Counted from the first letter of the stretch, positions 1 through 5,236 are shown. The stretch is DNA of 5,236 nt from Deltaproteobacteria bacterium (GCA_016935935.1 JAFGPZ010000268.1:1-5236); one strand, 5' to 3'. Made by a program: numbers and translations. The notes: a model not told the origin generated them from the sequence alone.

Positions 1-127
1 CCTCTTCCTCGATTATCTTCAGTTTTCAGAGAACAAAAGGTATTAGGCAACTTTTTAAAACCCTGTTTTTCAGGACGAACTAATTAGGCAGTTACTCCCA
101 CCAAATTATCAACCACTTCATCTGGCA
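1..127 (+). pseudogene. Remnant or frameshifted end of a SIR2-like domain
   Basis: The frame of the downstream PIN gene stays open upstream to position 59 and is then closed by TAA (56-58) and TAG (44-46). The residues coded across the junction (YQPLHLALIPSDADP, then YNIETVTYDSSNNHDEL just inside the next gene) look like the last strands of bacterial SIR2-like (SIR2_2) domains, which typically end with a 'YGIE-V-FYD-S-NNH-EL' pattern. No ATG or GTG start with a Shine-Dalgarno lies in 59-127. The likeliest reading is that a SIR2-like N-terminal part lies upstream and has been cut from this frame by one or more indels around the T5A4 run at 52-60, or by sequencing error. Frames 1 and 3 are open through 1-80, so a single or double frameshift would restore a longer protein. 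The SIR2 match is by eye. The window edge prevents seeing the rest. Confidence 0.45.
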
Positions 128-2023
128 TTGATCCCTTCAGACGCAGACCCCAAGCTAACCATCGAATTTAATAAATATAACATAGAAACTGTAACGTATG
201 ATTCTTCAAATAATCATGATGAGCTATGGGAAAGCATCAGATTAGCACAACGTGAAATGCGCACATTCTCCCGGCAGGCACCAAACAAAATAGAAAATAT
301 TTCTGGGTTAAAAAGATTCATTGCTACCTGCTATGCTCGTCTAAAGATAAGCAGGCAGGCTGAACCGCTACTTGAAATTATTGCTCAGGGCATTGTGGCT
401 CAATTAATTTTCGAGGCGGATCCAGAAGGAATCGCCAAGCAAGAGCTAATTCAGAAATTGCAGGAGTATTTCAACATGCCTTCTGAAGAGCTTATTCACT
501 TAGTAGATGTAATAACTGAAAAACTTACCGAAAAAGGAATTTGTTTTGAAACTGATTGGAATCACTTAGTATGTAAACCTGATAGCAAAAAATTATTCGA
601 TAATGCGCTTAAATTGTTGGTACAAGGCGTTGTTGATAGGCTTAAAGTTCGAGAAGGGATAACAGCGCATTCAAAACAACGAGCTTCTATTGAACAAATA
701 ATTAACGATATATTTTTATCACGAGGTTGGGATCTAGGTGCTCATTTCGCTGGAAGCAATTTATCCTCTAATTTTGATGCATGGGCACAAATTCAAAATC
801 TTCTGATTGATTATAGTAAGAGAATGTCCATACCTAACACTGAGGCCACAGGTAATGCAATTTTAGATTTGTTTCGACACCCAACGGAAAAAGAATCAGT
901 GTTATTAACCGATATTGGAAGAGTAGCGTTCGGTGTAGAATTGCTCCTAAGTAATGCACAATCCGCAACAAGTGACAATCTTTTTTTACCCAAGCGTATA
1001 TACTTAGATGCAAATGTTCTTATGCCAGCCATTGTTGAGGGACACCCATATAGCCCAGTTTATGCTGACACGATCAGAAGACTCCAAAAGGCGACAGAAT
1101 CGATGGGAGATGAAATGCATGTCTTGACCGCAAAGGAGTTCTTAAACGAGATTGTGAATCATAGACGGATTGCCATTCAAGAAGTAAAAAGCAATGATCT
1201 TGAAAATGAAGACAAATTATTTCGCCATATATTAATGTATGGTCGGGAAAATACGAATGTCTACATAAGTGCTTATGCTAGTTTACGTAACAACAAAGAT
1301 GGCAACCTCTCATTTCTCGATTTTCTCAGCAGAGTCGCTCCCTATAACACAGAGGAAGCCCTTTCCAATTATCTTGAAGAACGTGGCATAAAGACCATAG
1401 AACTATTATTCAATACATCCATAGAGAAAGAAACTTTTAGAGAGTATTCAATTGAGTTACAAAATGCATATGATGACATGCTATCGTCAGAAGTTTATCC
1501 AGGAGAAAAAGGAAAGGCTAAAGTTCTGATAGAACATGAGGCAGGACAATTAGCACGCCTCATGTTAGACATCAAATCTGGACGTAAACCAATGTTTGTT
1601 TCTGCGGATAAACGCCTATTTCGGCTGTGTAAAGGACCAGTATTAGGCCAATGTGCAAGTGCATTAATATCTCACCTTGGACTTATTCAACTCGTTGATC
1701 TTGTAGTTGGCATTGATACCAACAAAAAAGCACTGTCACATTTAATATGGGATGTTGGGCTTTCAGATGAGCGCATAGCTATCAGAAATTACTTAATTGA
1801 TCTTGCTTTACAGCACTACGATGAAGCTAAGGCAATGGCAACATGGGAAATTGTGGATAAAATATCTGCAAAAGCATCGGAACAAGCAAAAGCGGAAGGA
1901 GTTAATTTGTTTTCTAAAAAAGAAGAAGATGTCGTAGCAAGTGCCATTTTTCTTGATAGATTTGAAAATGACTTTTACAAGAACATGGCAGAAGTAATAA
2001 AAAAGCGAGAGGAAGAGACTTAG
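128..2023 (+). CDS. SIR2-tail / winged-helix / PIN-type nuclease-like protein, probably 5'-truncated
   Basis: A long AT-rich reading frame of 631 codons if started at TTG 128, which has no visible ribosome binding site, so this is probably not the true start. Residues 1-45 resemble the end of a SIR2-like domain. Residues about 98-155 look like a winged helix (helices GIAKQELIQKLQEYF and ELIHLVDVITEKLTEKG, then a short strand pair). The C-terminal half carries PIN-domain signatures: a first strand with RIYLDANVLMPAI (Asp294), KEFLNEIVNH (Glu337/Glu341) after the next strand, IEHEAGQLARLM (Glu469/Glu471), and the MFVSADKRLFRLC strand with Asp494. These acidic residues match the metal-binding set of PIN ribonucleases. 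About 125 residues separate the second and third motifs, longer than in a minimal PIN domain, so there is a helical insertion. Residues after 520 are helical and unassigned. Known PIN domains cleave RNA or DNA, and SIR2-like domains in defence proteins often consume NAD. An antiphage role is inference. Base composition differs strongly from the downstream genes, which suggests transfer. Confidence 0.75.
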   Translation: MIPSDADPKLTIEFNKYNIETVTYDSSNNHDELWESIRLAQREMRTFSRQAPNKIENISGLKRFIATCYARLKISRQAEPLLEIIAQGIVAQLIFEADPEGIAKQELIQKLQEYFNMPSEELIHLVDVITEKLTEKGICFETDWNHLVCKPDSKKLFDNALKLLVQGVVDRLKVREGITAHSKQRASIEQIINDIFLSRGWDLGAHFAGSNLSSNFDAWAQIQNLLIDYSKRMSIPNTEATGNAILDLFRHPTEKESVLLTDIGRVAFGVELLLSNAQSATSDNLFLPKRIYLDANVLMPAIVEGHPYSPVYADTIRRLQKATESMGDEMHVLTAKEFLNEIVNHRRIAIQEVKSNDLENEDKLFRHILMYGRENTNVYISAYASLRNNKDGNLSFLDFLSRVAPYNTEEALSNYLEERGIKTIELLFNTSIEKETFREYSIELQNAYDDMLSSEVYPGEKGKAKVLIEHEAGQLARLMLDIKSGRKPMFVSADKRLFRLCKGPVLGQCASALISHLGLIQLVDLVVGIDTNKKALSHLIWDVGLSDERIAIRNYLIDLALQHYDEAKAMATWEIVDKISAKASEQAKAEGVNLFSKKEEDVVASAIFLDRFENDFYKNMAEVIKKREEET

Positions 2024-2109
2024 TAAGCGAGAAACAAGGAAGGAATTTCTTAGTATAATCCTCCAATTAACATTCTGTTTTATTTAATTTTTTAAGCAGC
2101 TCTCCCCCC
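2024..2109. other. AT-rich intergenic spacer
   Basis: This 86-base stretch lies between the PIN gene stop and the promoter of the structured RNA. It is rich in T runs but has no hairpin with a U tract that I would call a terminator for the upstream gene. A TATAAT occurs at 2054-2059, but the matching -35 position holds GAAACA, so I do not call a promoter. I see no gene here. Confidence 0.5.
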
Positions 2110-2138
2110 TTGACAACCCTGCCCCTCATCATTATTAT
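2110..2138 (+). promoter_or_regulatory. Near-consensus sigma70 promoter for the structured RNA
   Basis: The sequence has a perfect -35 TTGACA (2110-2115), a 17-base spacer and a -10 TATTAT (2133-2138, five of six consensus bases). An overlapping TATATA (2136-2141) could act as an alternative -10. Predicted transcription start is about 2145-2148, immediately before the first hairpin of the RNA. A consensus promoter directly before a non-coding, highly structured stretch that ends in a strong terminator implies an abundant, dedicated RNA. Confidence 0.75.
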
Positions 2139-2144
2139 ATAGTC

Positions 2145-2423
2145 ATGGGAACGGTGAAATACCGTGAACAGTTTTTTGACAAGAAATAAAGAATCCGGCT
2201 GAAATGCCGATAAGGGTATTGTACGGACGAGATACTGCGATGCTCGTGAAGAGTCATCTTACCGGAGCTAAATAAAAAGGTAATCCACAGGGTCTTAGTG
2301 GTGATTGGCACCCGATAAAGACCAAGCAAAAGGATTGAGTGACTCCCGCGTAGAGACATAACGGCATAAGCGGTTCTCAAAAACCCCTCGTGAGAAGGAA
2401 TCTTCTCCGAGGGGTTTTTGTTT
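2145..2423 (+). ncRNA. Free-standing structured RNA of ~275 nt, possibly HEARO/omega-RNA-like
   Basis: There is no plausible + strand coding frame, yet the stretch is packed with complementary segments. These are ACGGT 2151-2155 with ACCGT 2161-2165; CGGC 2196-2199 with GCCG 2206-2209; TCCG 2194-2197 with CGGA 2224-2227; ACGAG 2227-2231 with CTCGT 2243-2247; and GAGTCA 2251-2256 with TGACTC 2340-2345. Inside that last helix lie TTACC 2259-2263 with GGTAA 2279-2283, AATCC 2282-2286 with GGATT 2332-2336, GGTCTT 2291-2296 with AAGACC 2318-2323, and GGTG 2300-2303 with CACC 2309-2312. CCGC 2346-2349 pairs with GCGG 2370-2373. ATGCCG 2204-2209 can also pair with CGGCAT 2362-2367, competing with the local hairpin, as a pseudoknot or switch would. 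Some of the listed helices share bases and cannot all form at once. The unit has its own promoter and terminator. It is not recognisable as tmRNA, RNase P, 6S or SRP RNA. From memory, the ordered blocks GGCTGA, TAAGG, CGGACG, CCGGAnCT, AGT and GATAA recall the IscB omega-RNA scaffold. That assignment is tentative (about 0.3), while the existence of a structured RNA is much surer. Confidence 0.8.
2379..2423 (+). terminator. Strong intrinsic terminator of the structured RNA
   Basis: AAAAACCCCTCG (2379-2390) pairs with CGAGGGGTTTTT (2408-2419). The inner helix GAGAAG (2392-2397) with CTTCTC (2402-2407) closes a GAAT loop, with only T2391 bulged. This makes an 18-bp hairpin followed by a T-rich end (2415-2423). 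The A tract on the 5' side means it could also stop transcription from the opposite strand. TTCTC at 2374-2378, just upstream, can pair with GAGAA at 2392-2396, so an alternative fold that weakens the hairpin is possible, though I see no direct sign of regulation. Confidence 0.92.
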
Positions 2424-2474
2424 GTGAAGAGAGCTCACGAAAACTGACCCTTGCCTGTTGAGGCATATCAACCG

Positions 2475-2503
2475 TTTATTTTATGCCCCGTAATGGGTAT
2501 AAT
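2475..2503 (+). promoter_or_regulatory. Probable sigma70 promoter for the DUF3467-like gene
   Basis: A perfect -10 TATAAT (2498-2503) lies 17 bases after a weak -35 TTTATT (2475-2480). Transcription would begin near 2510, giving a short leader before the AGGAG and ATG of the next gene. An ATG at 2483 lies inside this promoter and so is unlikely to be the translation start. Confidence 0.6.
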
Positions 2504-2536
2504 AGCGCGCAACACGCCACCGACAGGAGAGCTCAC

Positions 2537-2845
2537 ATGAACAATCCCCCCAAGAACCTGCAGTATGTCGATATACCCGATGTCCTCGAGACATTTGCCG
2601 ATTCATTCCGGAATCTCTCGTTCGACGGGCAATCCGCCCGTCTCGAATTCTGCGTCACGCGGATGGATCAACCGAAACCGCCCGATCCACCACAGGCGAA
2701 GATGTACCCGGTGTGTCGCTTGGTCCTCACACCGGCGGCATTTCTCAACCTGTTCAACCAGCTCCAGAACATCATGAATCTGCTGCAGCAAAAGGGAGTC
2801 ATCCAGAAAATCGAAAAGGACATGAAGACTCCTCCGGTACAATAG
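2537..2845 (+). CDS. Small DUF3467-like protein
   Basis: This codes 102 residues. ATG 2537 is chosen because AGGAG (2525-2529) sits 7 bases before it, and because the in-frame ATG 18 codons upstream falls inside the promoter. The layout is an N-terminal strand segment (NLQYVDIPDVLETFADSF), a central part with SARLEFCVTRMD, a proline-rich loop (QPKPPDPPQ), then CRLVLTPAAFLNLFNQLQNI and a final helix. That order (early 'D-F-N-' segment, a strand ending in a variable Pro-rich loop, then 'RLVLTP' followed by an amphipathic helix) matches my recollection of the DUF3467 family, whose members are about 100 residues long and of unknown function. There is no signal peptide or membrane segment, so it is probably cytoplasmic. 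The gene lies 85 bases before the exported CNB-domain gene, and co-transcription is possible but not shown. Confidence is high that it is a gene and moderate on the family. Confidence 0.8.
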   Translation: MNNPPKNLQYVDIPDVLETFADSFRNLSFDGQSARLEFCVTRMDQPKPPDPPQAKMYPVCRLVLTPAAFLNLFNQLQNIMNLLQQKGVIQKIEKDMKTPPVQ

Positions 2846-2872
2846 TGACGGCGGGGACGGGAATCTGTTACC

Positions 2873-2891
2873 CCGGAATGAATCCGGTTTT
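2873..2891 (+). terminator. Weak hairpin with short T run, possible terminator
   Basis: CCGGA (2873-2877, counting the last C of the C run) pairs with TCCGG (2883-2887) across a five-base loop and is followed by TTTT. The stem is only 5 bp and the T run short, so this is at most a weak or partial terminator between the DUF3467-like gene and the next one. Confidence 0.3.
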
Positions 2892-2930
2892 CTGACGGAT
2901 AAAGCATATCTACAGAACGGAGACAAGTTT

Positions 2931-3446
2931 ATGGGTACAAAACCGGCAGTTCGCGTGCTTGCAGCGGTTGTTATGGCAGTGTTTGTGGGTTTCGCGTGTC
3001 TATCTTCTGCCGCGGACACGGCAGCGGAATCAGAGATCGTAAAGGCGCTCGGCCAGGTCAAACTGTTCGCGGGGCTGACAGACGCAGAGAAAACGGTGCT
3101 GCAATCGGCGGCGACGGTGCGACAGGGGACAGAGGGCGAGCGCATCATCGAACAGGGGAAAACCCTGGATCATATGTGGATCGTCCTTGAAGGTCAGGCG
3201 GAGGTCAGGGTCAACGGGAAGGTGGTGGCCACACTCCCCGCGCAGTCCCTCATCGGCGAGATGGAGTTCCTCGGCGCCTTTCCGGCCGCCGCGAATGTCT
3301 ATGTCCTCAAGAACACCCGCCTCATCGAACTGAACAATGCCGCCCTGACGAAGCTGATGGAGGAACACCCCCGGCTGGGGTATGTGCTCATGAGCGAGTT
3401 CGCCCGAATCGAGGCACGGCGCCTCCGCGCCATGGACCTGAAATAG
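2931..3446 (+). CDS. Exported cyclic-nucleotide-binding-fold (CNB/Crp-like) protein, probably degenerate
   Basis: This codes 171 residues. ATG 2931 follows GGAGA (2919-2923) by 7 bases. Residues 1-28 form a typical Sec signal peptide: a charged start with K4 and R8, a hydrophobic core about 9-24, and an SSAA cleavage region. Residues about 36-165 fit one CNB domain. LFAGLTDAEKTVLQSAA corresponds to the N-terminal helices, IIEQGKTLDHMWIVLEGQAEV to the classic 'G-----Y-I--G---V' beta strands, and GEMEFLGAFP (G109, E110) to the phosphate-binding cassette, followed by C-terminal helices. In cAMP- or cGMP-binding members the cassette continues with R-(S/T)-A. Here that stretch is AAANV, so the phosphate-contacting Arg is missing and the usual ligand is unlikely to bind. 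There is no DNA-binding helix-turn-helix or kinase. An exported CNB fold is unusual because these domains normally work in the cytoplasm. A role as a periplasmic scaffold or partner-binding module is inference. Confidence 0.82.
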   Translation: MGTKPAVRVLAAVVMAVFVGFACLSSAADTAAESEIVKALGQVKLFAGLTDAEKTVLQSAATVRQGTEGERIIEQGKTLDHMWIVLEGQAEVRVNGKVVATLPAQSLIGEMEFLGAFPAAANVYVLKNTRLIELNNAALTKLMEEHPRLGYVLMSEFARIEARRLRAMDLK

Positions 3447-3546
3447 ATCGGAGGTTCAGACCGCAATAGGTGAAACCGTGGATTAGCGCAACCGTTGACT
3501 GCTGAGCCTTCAATTCCTCTCACACCGCACGGTGAAAGGAGATGTC

Positions 3547-4764
3547 ATGAAAAGACGATGGATACTGACAGGCGTTGTTCTGGGAGTACTCTTTCATGAA
3601 GCGGCGATAGGTCAGATCGTCACGGTGGACAGTGCCGGAGATGTGGGCAAGCACACGTCGCTGGCCATTGTAAACGGCAACCCGGCGATCAGTTATTACG
3701 ATGCCACCGATGGCAATCTGAAATATGCGCGGGCCACGGATGTCGACGGCAGCGCGTGGGGAGCGCCGCTCACGGTGGATGATGGCCCTTCGCCTTTGTA
3801 TGTCGGTCTCTTTACGTGCCTGGCCGTGGTAAACGGCAACCCGGCTATCAGCTATTGTGATACCGACATTGGAACACTTAAATATGTACGGGCCACGGAT
3901 GTGAATGGAGGCGCATGGGGATCTCCCGTAACCGTGGACAACATTGGGGATACAGGAAAATATACTTCCCTGGCCGTGGTAAACGGCAGGCCGGCCATAT
4001 CTTATTTTGAAGCTATTGGTCATGATCTCAAGTATGTGCGGGCTACGGATGCCACCGGAAGCTCCTGGGGGACGCCGGTTTCGGTGGACAGCGCCGGGGT
4101 GGTAGGATCGTTTACGTCCCTTGCCGTGGTAAACGGCTATCCTGCCGTCAGTTATTATGACATTGCCAACGGTGCTCTCAGGTATGTGCGGGCCACGAAT
4201 GCCGACGGCAGCGGTTGGGGGACACCGGTGGCAGTGGACAGCGAGGGATGGGTCGGACAGCATACCTCTCTGGCCGTGATAAACGGCAATCCGGCCATCA
4301 GTTATTATCGTAGTGACCTAGGTGATCTCAAGTATGTGCGGGCTTCAGACGCAAACGGAAGTGCGTGGGGAATACCGGTGACACTGGACAGCGCGGGAGA
4401 TGTGGGGAAGTACACGTCACTGGCCGTAATAAACGGCAATCCCAGTATCAGTTACTACGATACCGACAATGGTAACCTGAAATATGTGTGGGCCACGGAT
4501 ACCAACGGCAGCGCATGGAAAGCACCCTTTACCGCAGACAGTGCCGGTGCCGTCGGGGGGTTTACCTCACTGGCCGAAGTGAATGGAAAGTCTGCCGCCA
4601 GCTACTATGACAGCACCAATGGCAATCTCAAGTTCTGGTTTTTGGATGTTTCCACGATCCCCGCGCTGAGCGAATGGGGCATGATTATTTTCGCACTGCT
4701 GGTTTGCGGCATAGCGATTGGTGCCCGAAGGGGCCATCGAACAAGATCGGGTTTCAACAGCTGA
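3547..4764 (+). CDS. Seven-repeat beta-propeller-like surface protein with IPTL-CTERM sorting tail
   Basis: This codes 405 residues. ATG 3547 is chosen because AGGAG (3537-3541) lies five bases before it; an upstream in-frame GTG (3532) overlaps that site. Residues 1-23 are a signal peptide ending near AIG|Q. Residues 26 to about 366 are seven tandem repeats of about 50 residues (the second is 53, the last shortened). The consensus pieces are 'VDSAGDVGKYTSLAVVNGNP', 'AISYYD', 'GNLKYVRATDANGSAWGTPV'. Seven such units of alternating short strands suggest a seven-bladed propeller. The protein ends with IPALSEWGM (371-379), a hydrophobic helix and a basic tail (RRGHRTR), the layout of IPTLxxWG-CTERM signals processed by an exosortase (XrtH type). 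It is thus expected to be secreted and sorted to the outer surface. No enzyme motif is visible, and its ligand is unknown. It sits 100 bases after the CNB gene. Confidence 0.9.
   Translation: MKRRWILTGVVLGVLFHEAAIGQIVTVDSAGDVGKHTSLAIVNGNPAISYYDATDGNLKYARATDVDGSAWGAPLTVDDGPSPLYVGLFTCLAVVNGNPAISYCDTDIGTLKYVRATDVNGGAWGSPVTVDNIGDTGKYTSLAVVNGRPAISYFEAIGHDLKYVRATDATGSSWGTPVSVDSAGVVGSFTSLAVVNGYPAVSYYDIANGALRYVRATNADGSGWGTPVAVDSEGWVGQHTSLAVINGNPAISYYRSDLGDLKYVRASDANGSAWGIPVTLDSAGDVGKYTSLAVINGNPSISYYDTDNGNLKYVWATDTNGSAWKAPFTADSAGAVGGFTSLAEVNGKSAASYYDSTNGNLKFWFLDVSTIPALSEWGMIIFALLVCGIAIGARRGHRTRSGFNS
3622..4653 (+). repeat. Seven tandem ~150-bp in-frame repeats
   Basis: Repeat units begin at 3622, 3772, 3931, 4081, 4231, 4381 and 4531. 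Six are 150 or 159 bases and the seventh runs to about 4653 before the sorting signal. The most conserved DNA words are 'ctggccgtggtaaacggcaa', 'agttattac/tga' and 'gtgcgggccacggatg', so the units come from internal duplication. The copies have diverged at third codon positions and in the loops, which suggests old duplication under selection for the protein fold rather than recent slippage. Confidence 0.93.
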
Positions 4765-4799
4765 CAGCCTGAATCCGTGTAATGCGTTCTCGTTGAGGT

Positions 4800-4819
4800 A
4801 TCGGTATCCGCATGCCGAT
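4800..4819 (+). other. Inverted repeat after the propeller gene
   Basis: ATCGGTAT (4800-4807) pairs with ATGCCGAT (4812-4819) across a CCGC loop, 8 bp with one G-U pair, 36 bases after the propeller stop codon. GTATC/GATAC bases around it extend the symmetry loosely. No T run follows, so it does not qualify as a standard intrinsic terminator. It may protect the mRNA 3' end, act as a U-less terminator, or be an operator for the next gene. Confidence 0.45.
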
Positions 4820-4899
4820 CAGGTGATACATTGGGGGGGCAATGATTCACAGCCCATAGATATTACACTCTCACAACCCGTTTTCAGAGGTGGTAATCT

Positions 4900-5236
4900 A
4901 TGGCACTGACCGATCAAAAAGAATCGACAGAAAAGGGCGCCACGGGGGAAAATGTCCGGATCGCCGTGCGCACGGTGGGAACGGACCCCCACGAGGCGGT
5001 GCGGGACCTTCTGGAGAGTTTTCCGGAAACGGCGGAGCGCCTCCACCGTTCCGACCACGTCTTCATCAAGATCAACGCGGTGTACTTCCACCCGCATCTG
5101 TTCACCTCGCCGTCCCTGATCGCCGCGGCGATCGACTATATCCGGGAGCACGATCCCCGGAAAACAATCTATCTCATGGACAACTGCTCGCAGGGAAACT
5201 TCACCCGGCTCTGTTTTGCCGCCACGGGGATCGACC
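4900..5236 (+). CDS. DUF362 family protein, 5' part only
   Basis: ATG 4900 follows the AGGTGG Shine-Dalgarno (4888-4893). The frame is open to the window edge, giving 112 codons plus one base. After a variable, hydrophilic N-terminus of about 18 residues comes a strand (VRIAVRTVG), a helix, then DHVFIKINAVYFHPHLFTSP, SLIAAAIDYIRE and a strand, TIYLMDNCSQGNFTR. This order (a 'V-IK-N' strand, a '-P--TSP-lv-a-i--ir' helix, then a 'i-v-D---' strand) is typical of DUF362 proteins. Many of these carry iron-sulfur ferredoxin-like segments further downstream, and that region is outside the window. There is no signal peptide, so it is probably cytoplasmic. The exact function is not established for the family. 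The 135-base gap upstream, with a hairpin, suggests a separate transcription unit. Confidence 0.8.
   Translation, partial: MALTDQKESTEKGATGENVRIAVRTVGTDPHEAVRDLLESFPETAERLHRSDHVFIKINAVYFHPHLFTSPSLIAAAIDYIREHDPRKTIYLMDNCSQGNFTRLCFAATGID

Noticed and set aside
2054..2059. TATAAT in the spacer after the PIN gene
   Set aside because: The matching -35 position reads GAAACA, and a far better promoter lies 56 bases downstream.
2135..2380. Minus-strand open frame of 81 codons across the RNA gene
   Set aside because: It covers almost exactly the structured RNA, whose helices, promoter and terminator read on the + strand. The translated residues show no recognisable domain.
2145..2423. Group I or group II intron, tmRNA or RNase P RNA
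   Set aside because: I could not find the group II domain V hairpin, the group I P/Q/R/S core elements, the tmRNA alanine-acceptor ends or the RNase P 'GAGGAAAGTCC' block.
2483..2536. Upstream ATG as start of the DUF3467-like gene
   Set aside because: It lies within the -35/-10 promoter region and has no Shine-Dalgarno. ATG 2537 has AGGAG at proper spacing.
2603..3148. Minus-strand open frame of 181 codons
   Set aside because: It spans two good + strand genes and the gap between them, and its composition is that of a shadow frame in GC-rich DNA.
3520..4263. Long open frame on the minus strand (247 codons) opposite the propeller gene
   Set aside because: It mirrors the repeat units of the + strand gene, whose biased codons keep the opposite frame open. 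The + strand gene has a ribosome binding site, signal peptide and sorting tail.
1..5236. CRISPR array, tRNA or insertion sequence
   Set aside because: No regularly spaced short repeats, no tRNA-like cloverleaf and no transposase or terminal inverted repeats were seen. The only tandem repeats are the coding units of the propeller gene.

Overview
The window looks like chromosomal DNA from a Gram-negative bacterium. The downstream half has moderately high GC, exported proteins with Sec-type signal peptides, and a C-terminal IPALSEWG tail of the IPTLxxWG-CTERM kind, which is handled by exosortase-type sorting systems found in Gram-negatives. I cannot name the genus.

Layout, all on the + strand. 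(1) 1-2023: a clearly AT-rich gene whose 5' end is broken or missing. The open frame from about 59 reads like the C-terminal end of a SIR2-like domain. It continues into a long protein with a winged-helix-like segment and a PIN-type nuclease domain. It has the look of a mobile or defence gene. (2) 2024-2430: no protein gene. This stretch holds a well-defined transcription unit for a structured RNA of about 275 nt, with a near-consensus sigma70 promoter (TTGACA-17-TATTAT), many nested complementary helices and a very strong intrinsic terminator. (3) 2475-4764: three GC-rich genes. They encode a small DUF3467-like protein with its own promoter, an exported and apparently degenerate cyclic-nucleotide-binding (CNB) domain protein, and a seven-repeat, beta-propeller-like surface protein with an IPTL-CTERM sorting tail. 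(4) 4900-end: the start of a DUF362 family protein, cut by the window edge.

The most interesting part is the free-standing RNA gene next to the broken SIR2/PIN gene. From memory, several short conserved blocks of the RNA occur in the same order as in the omega RNA (HEARO-type) scaffold of IscB, yet no HNH/RuvC nuclease lies beside it. It could be an orphan, trans-acting guide-RNA scaffold or an unrelated new structured RNA. The resemblance was judged by eye, without a covariance search. The three downstream genes are spaced by 85-135 bp and look like ordinary host genes rather than one tight operon. The sharp change in base composition around the RNA suggests that the left part was acquired horizontally and that the RNA sits at or near the junction.
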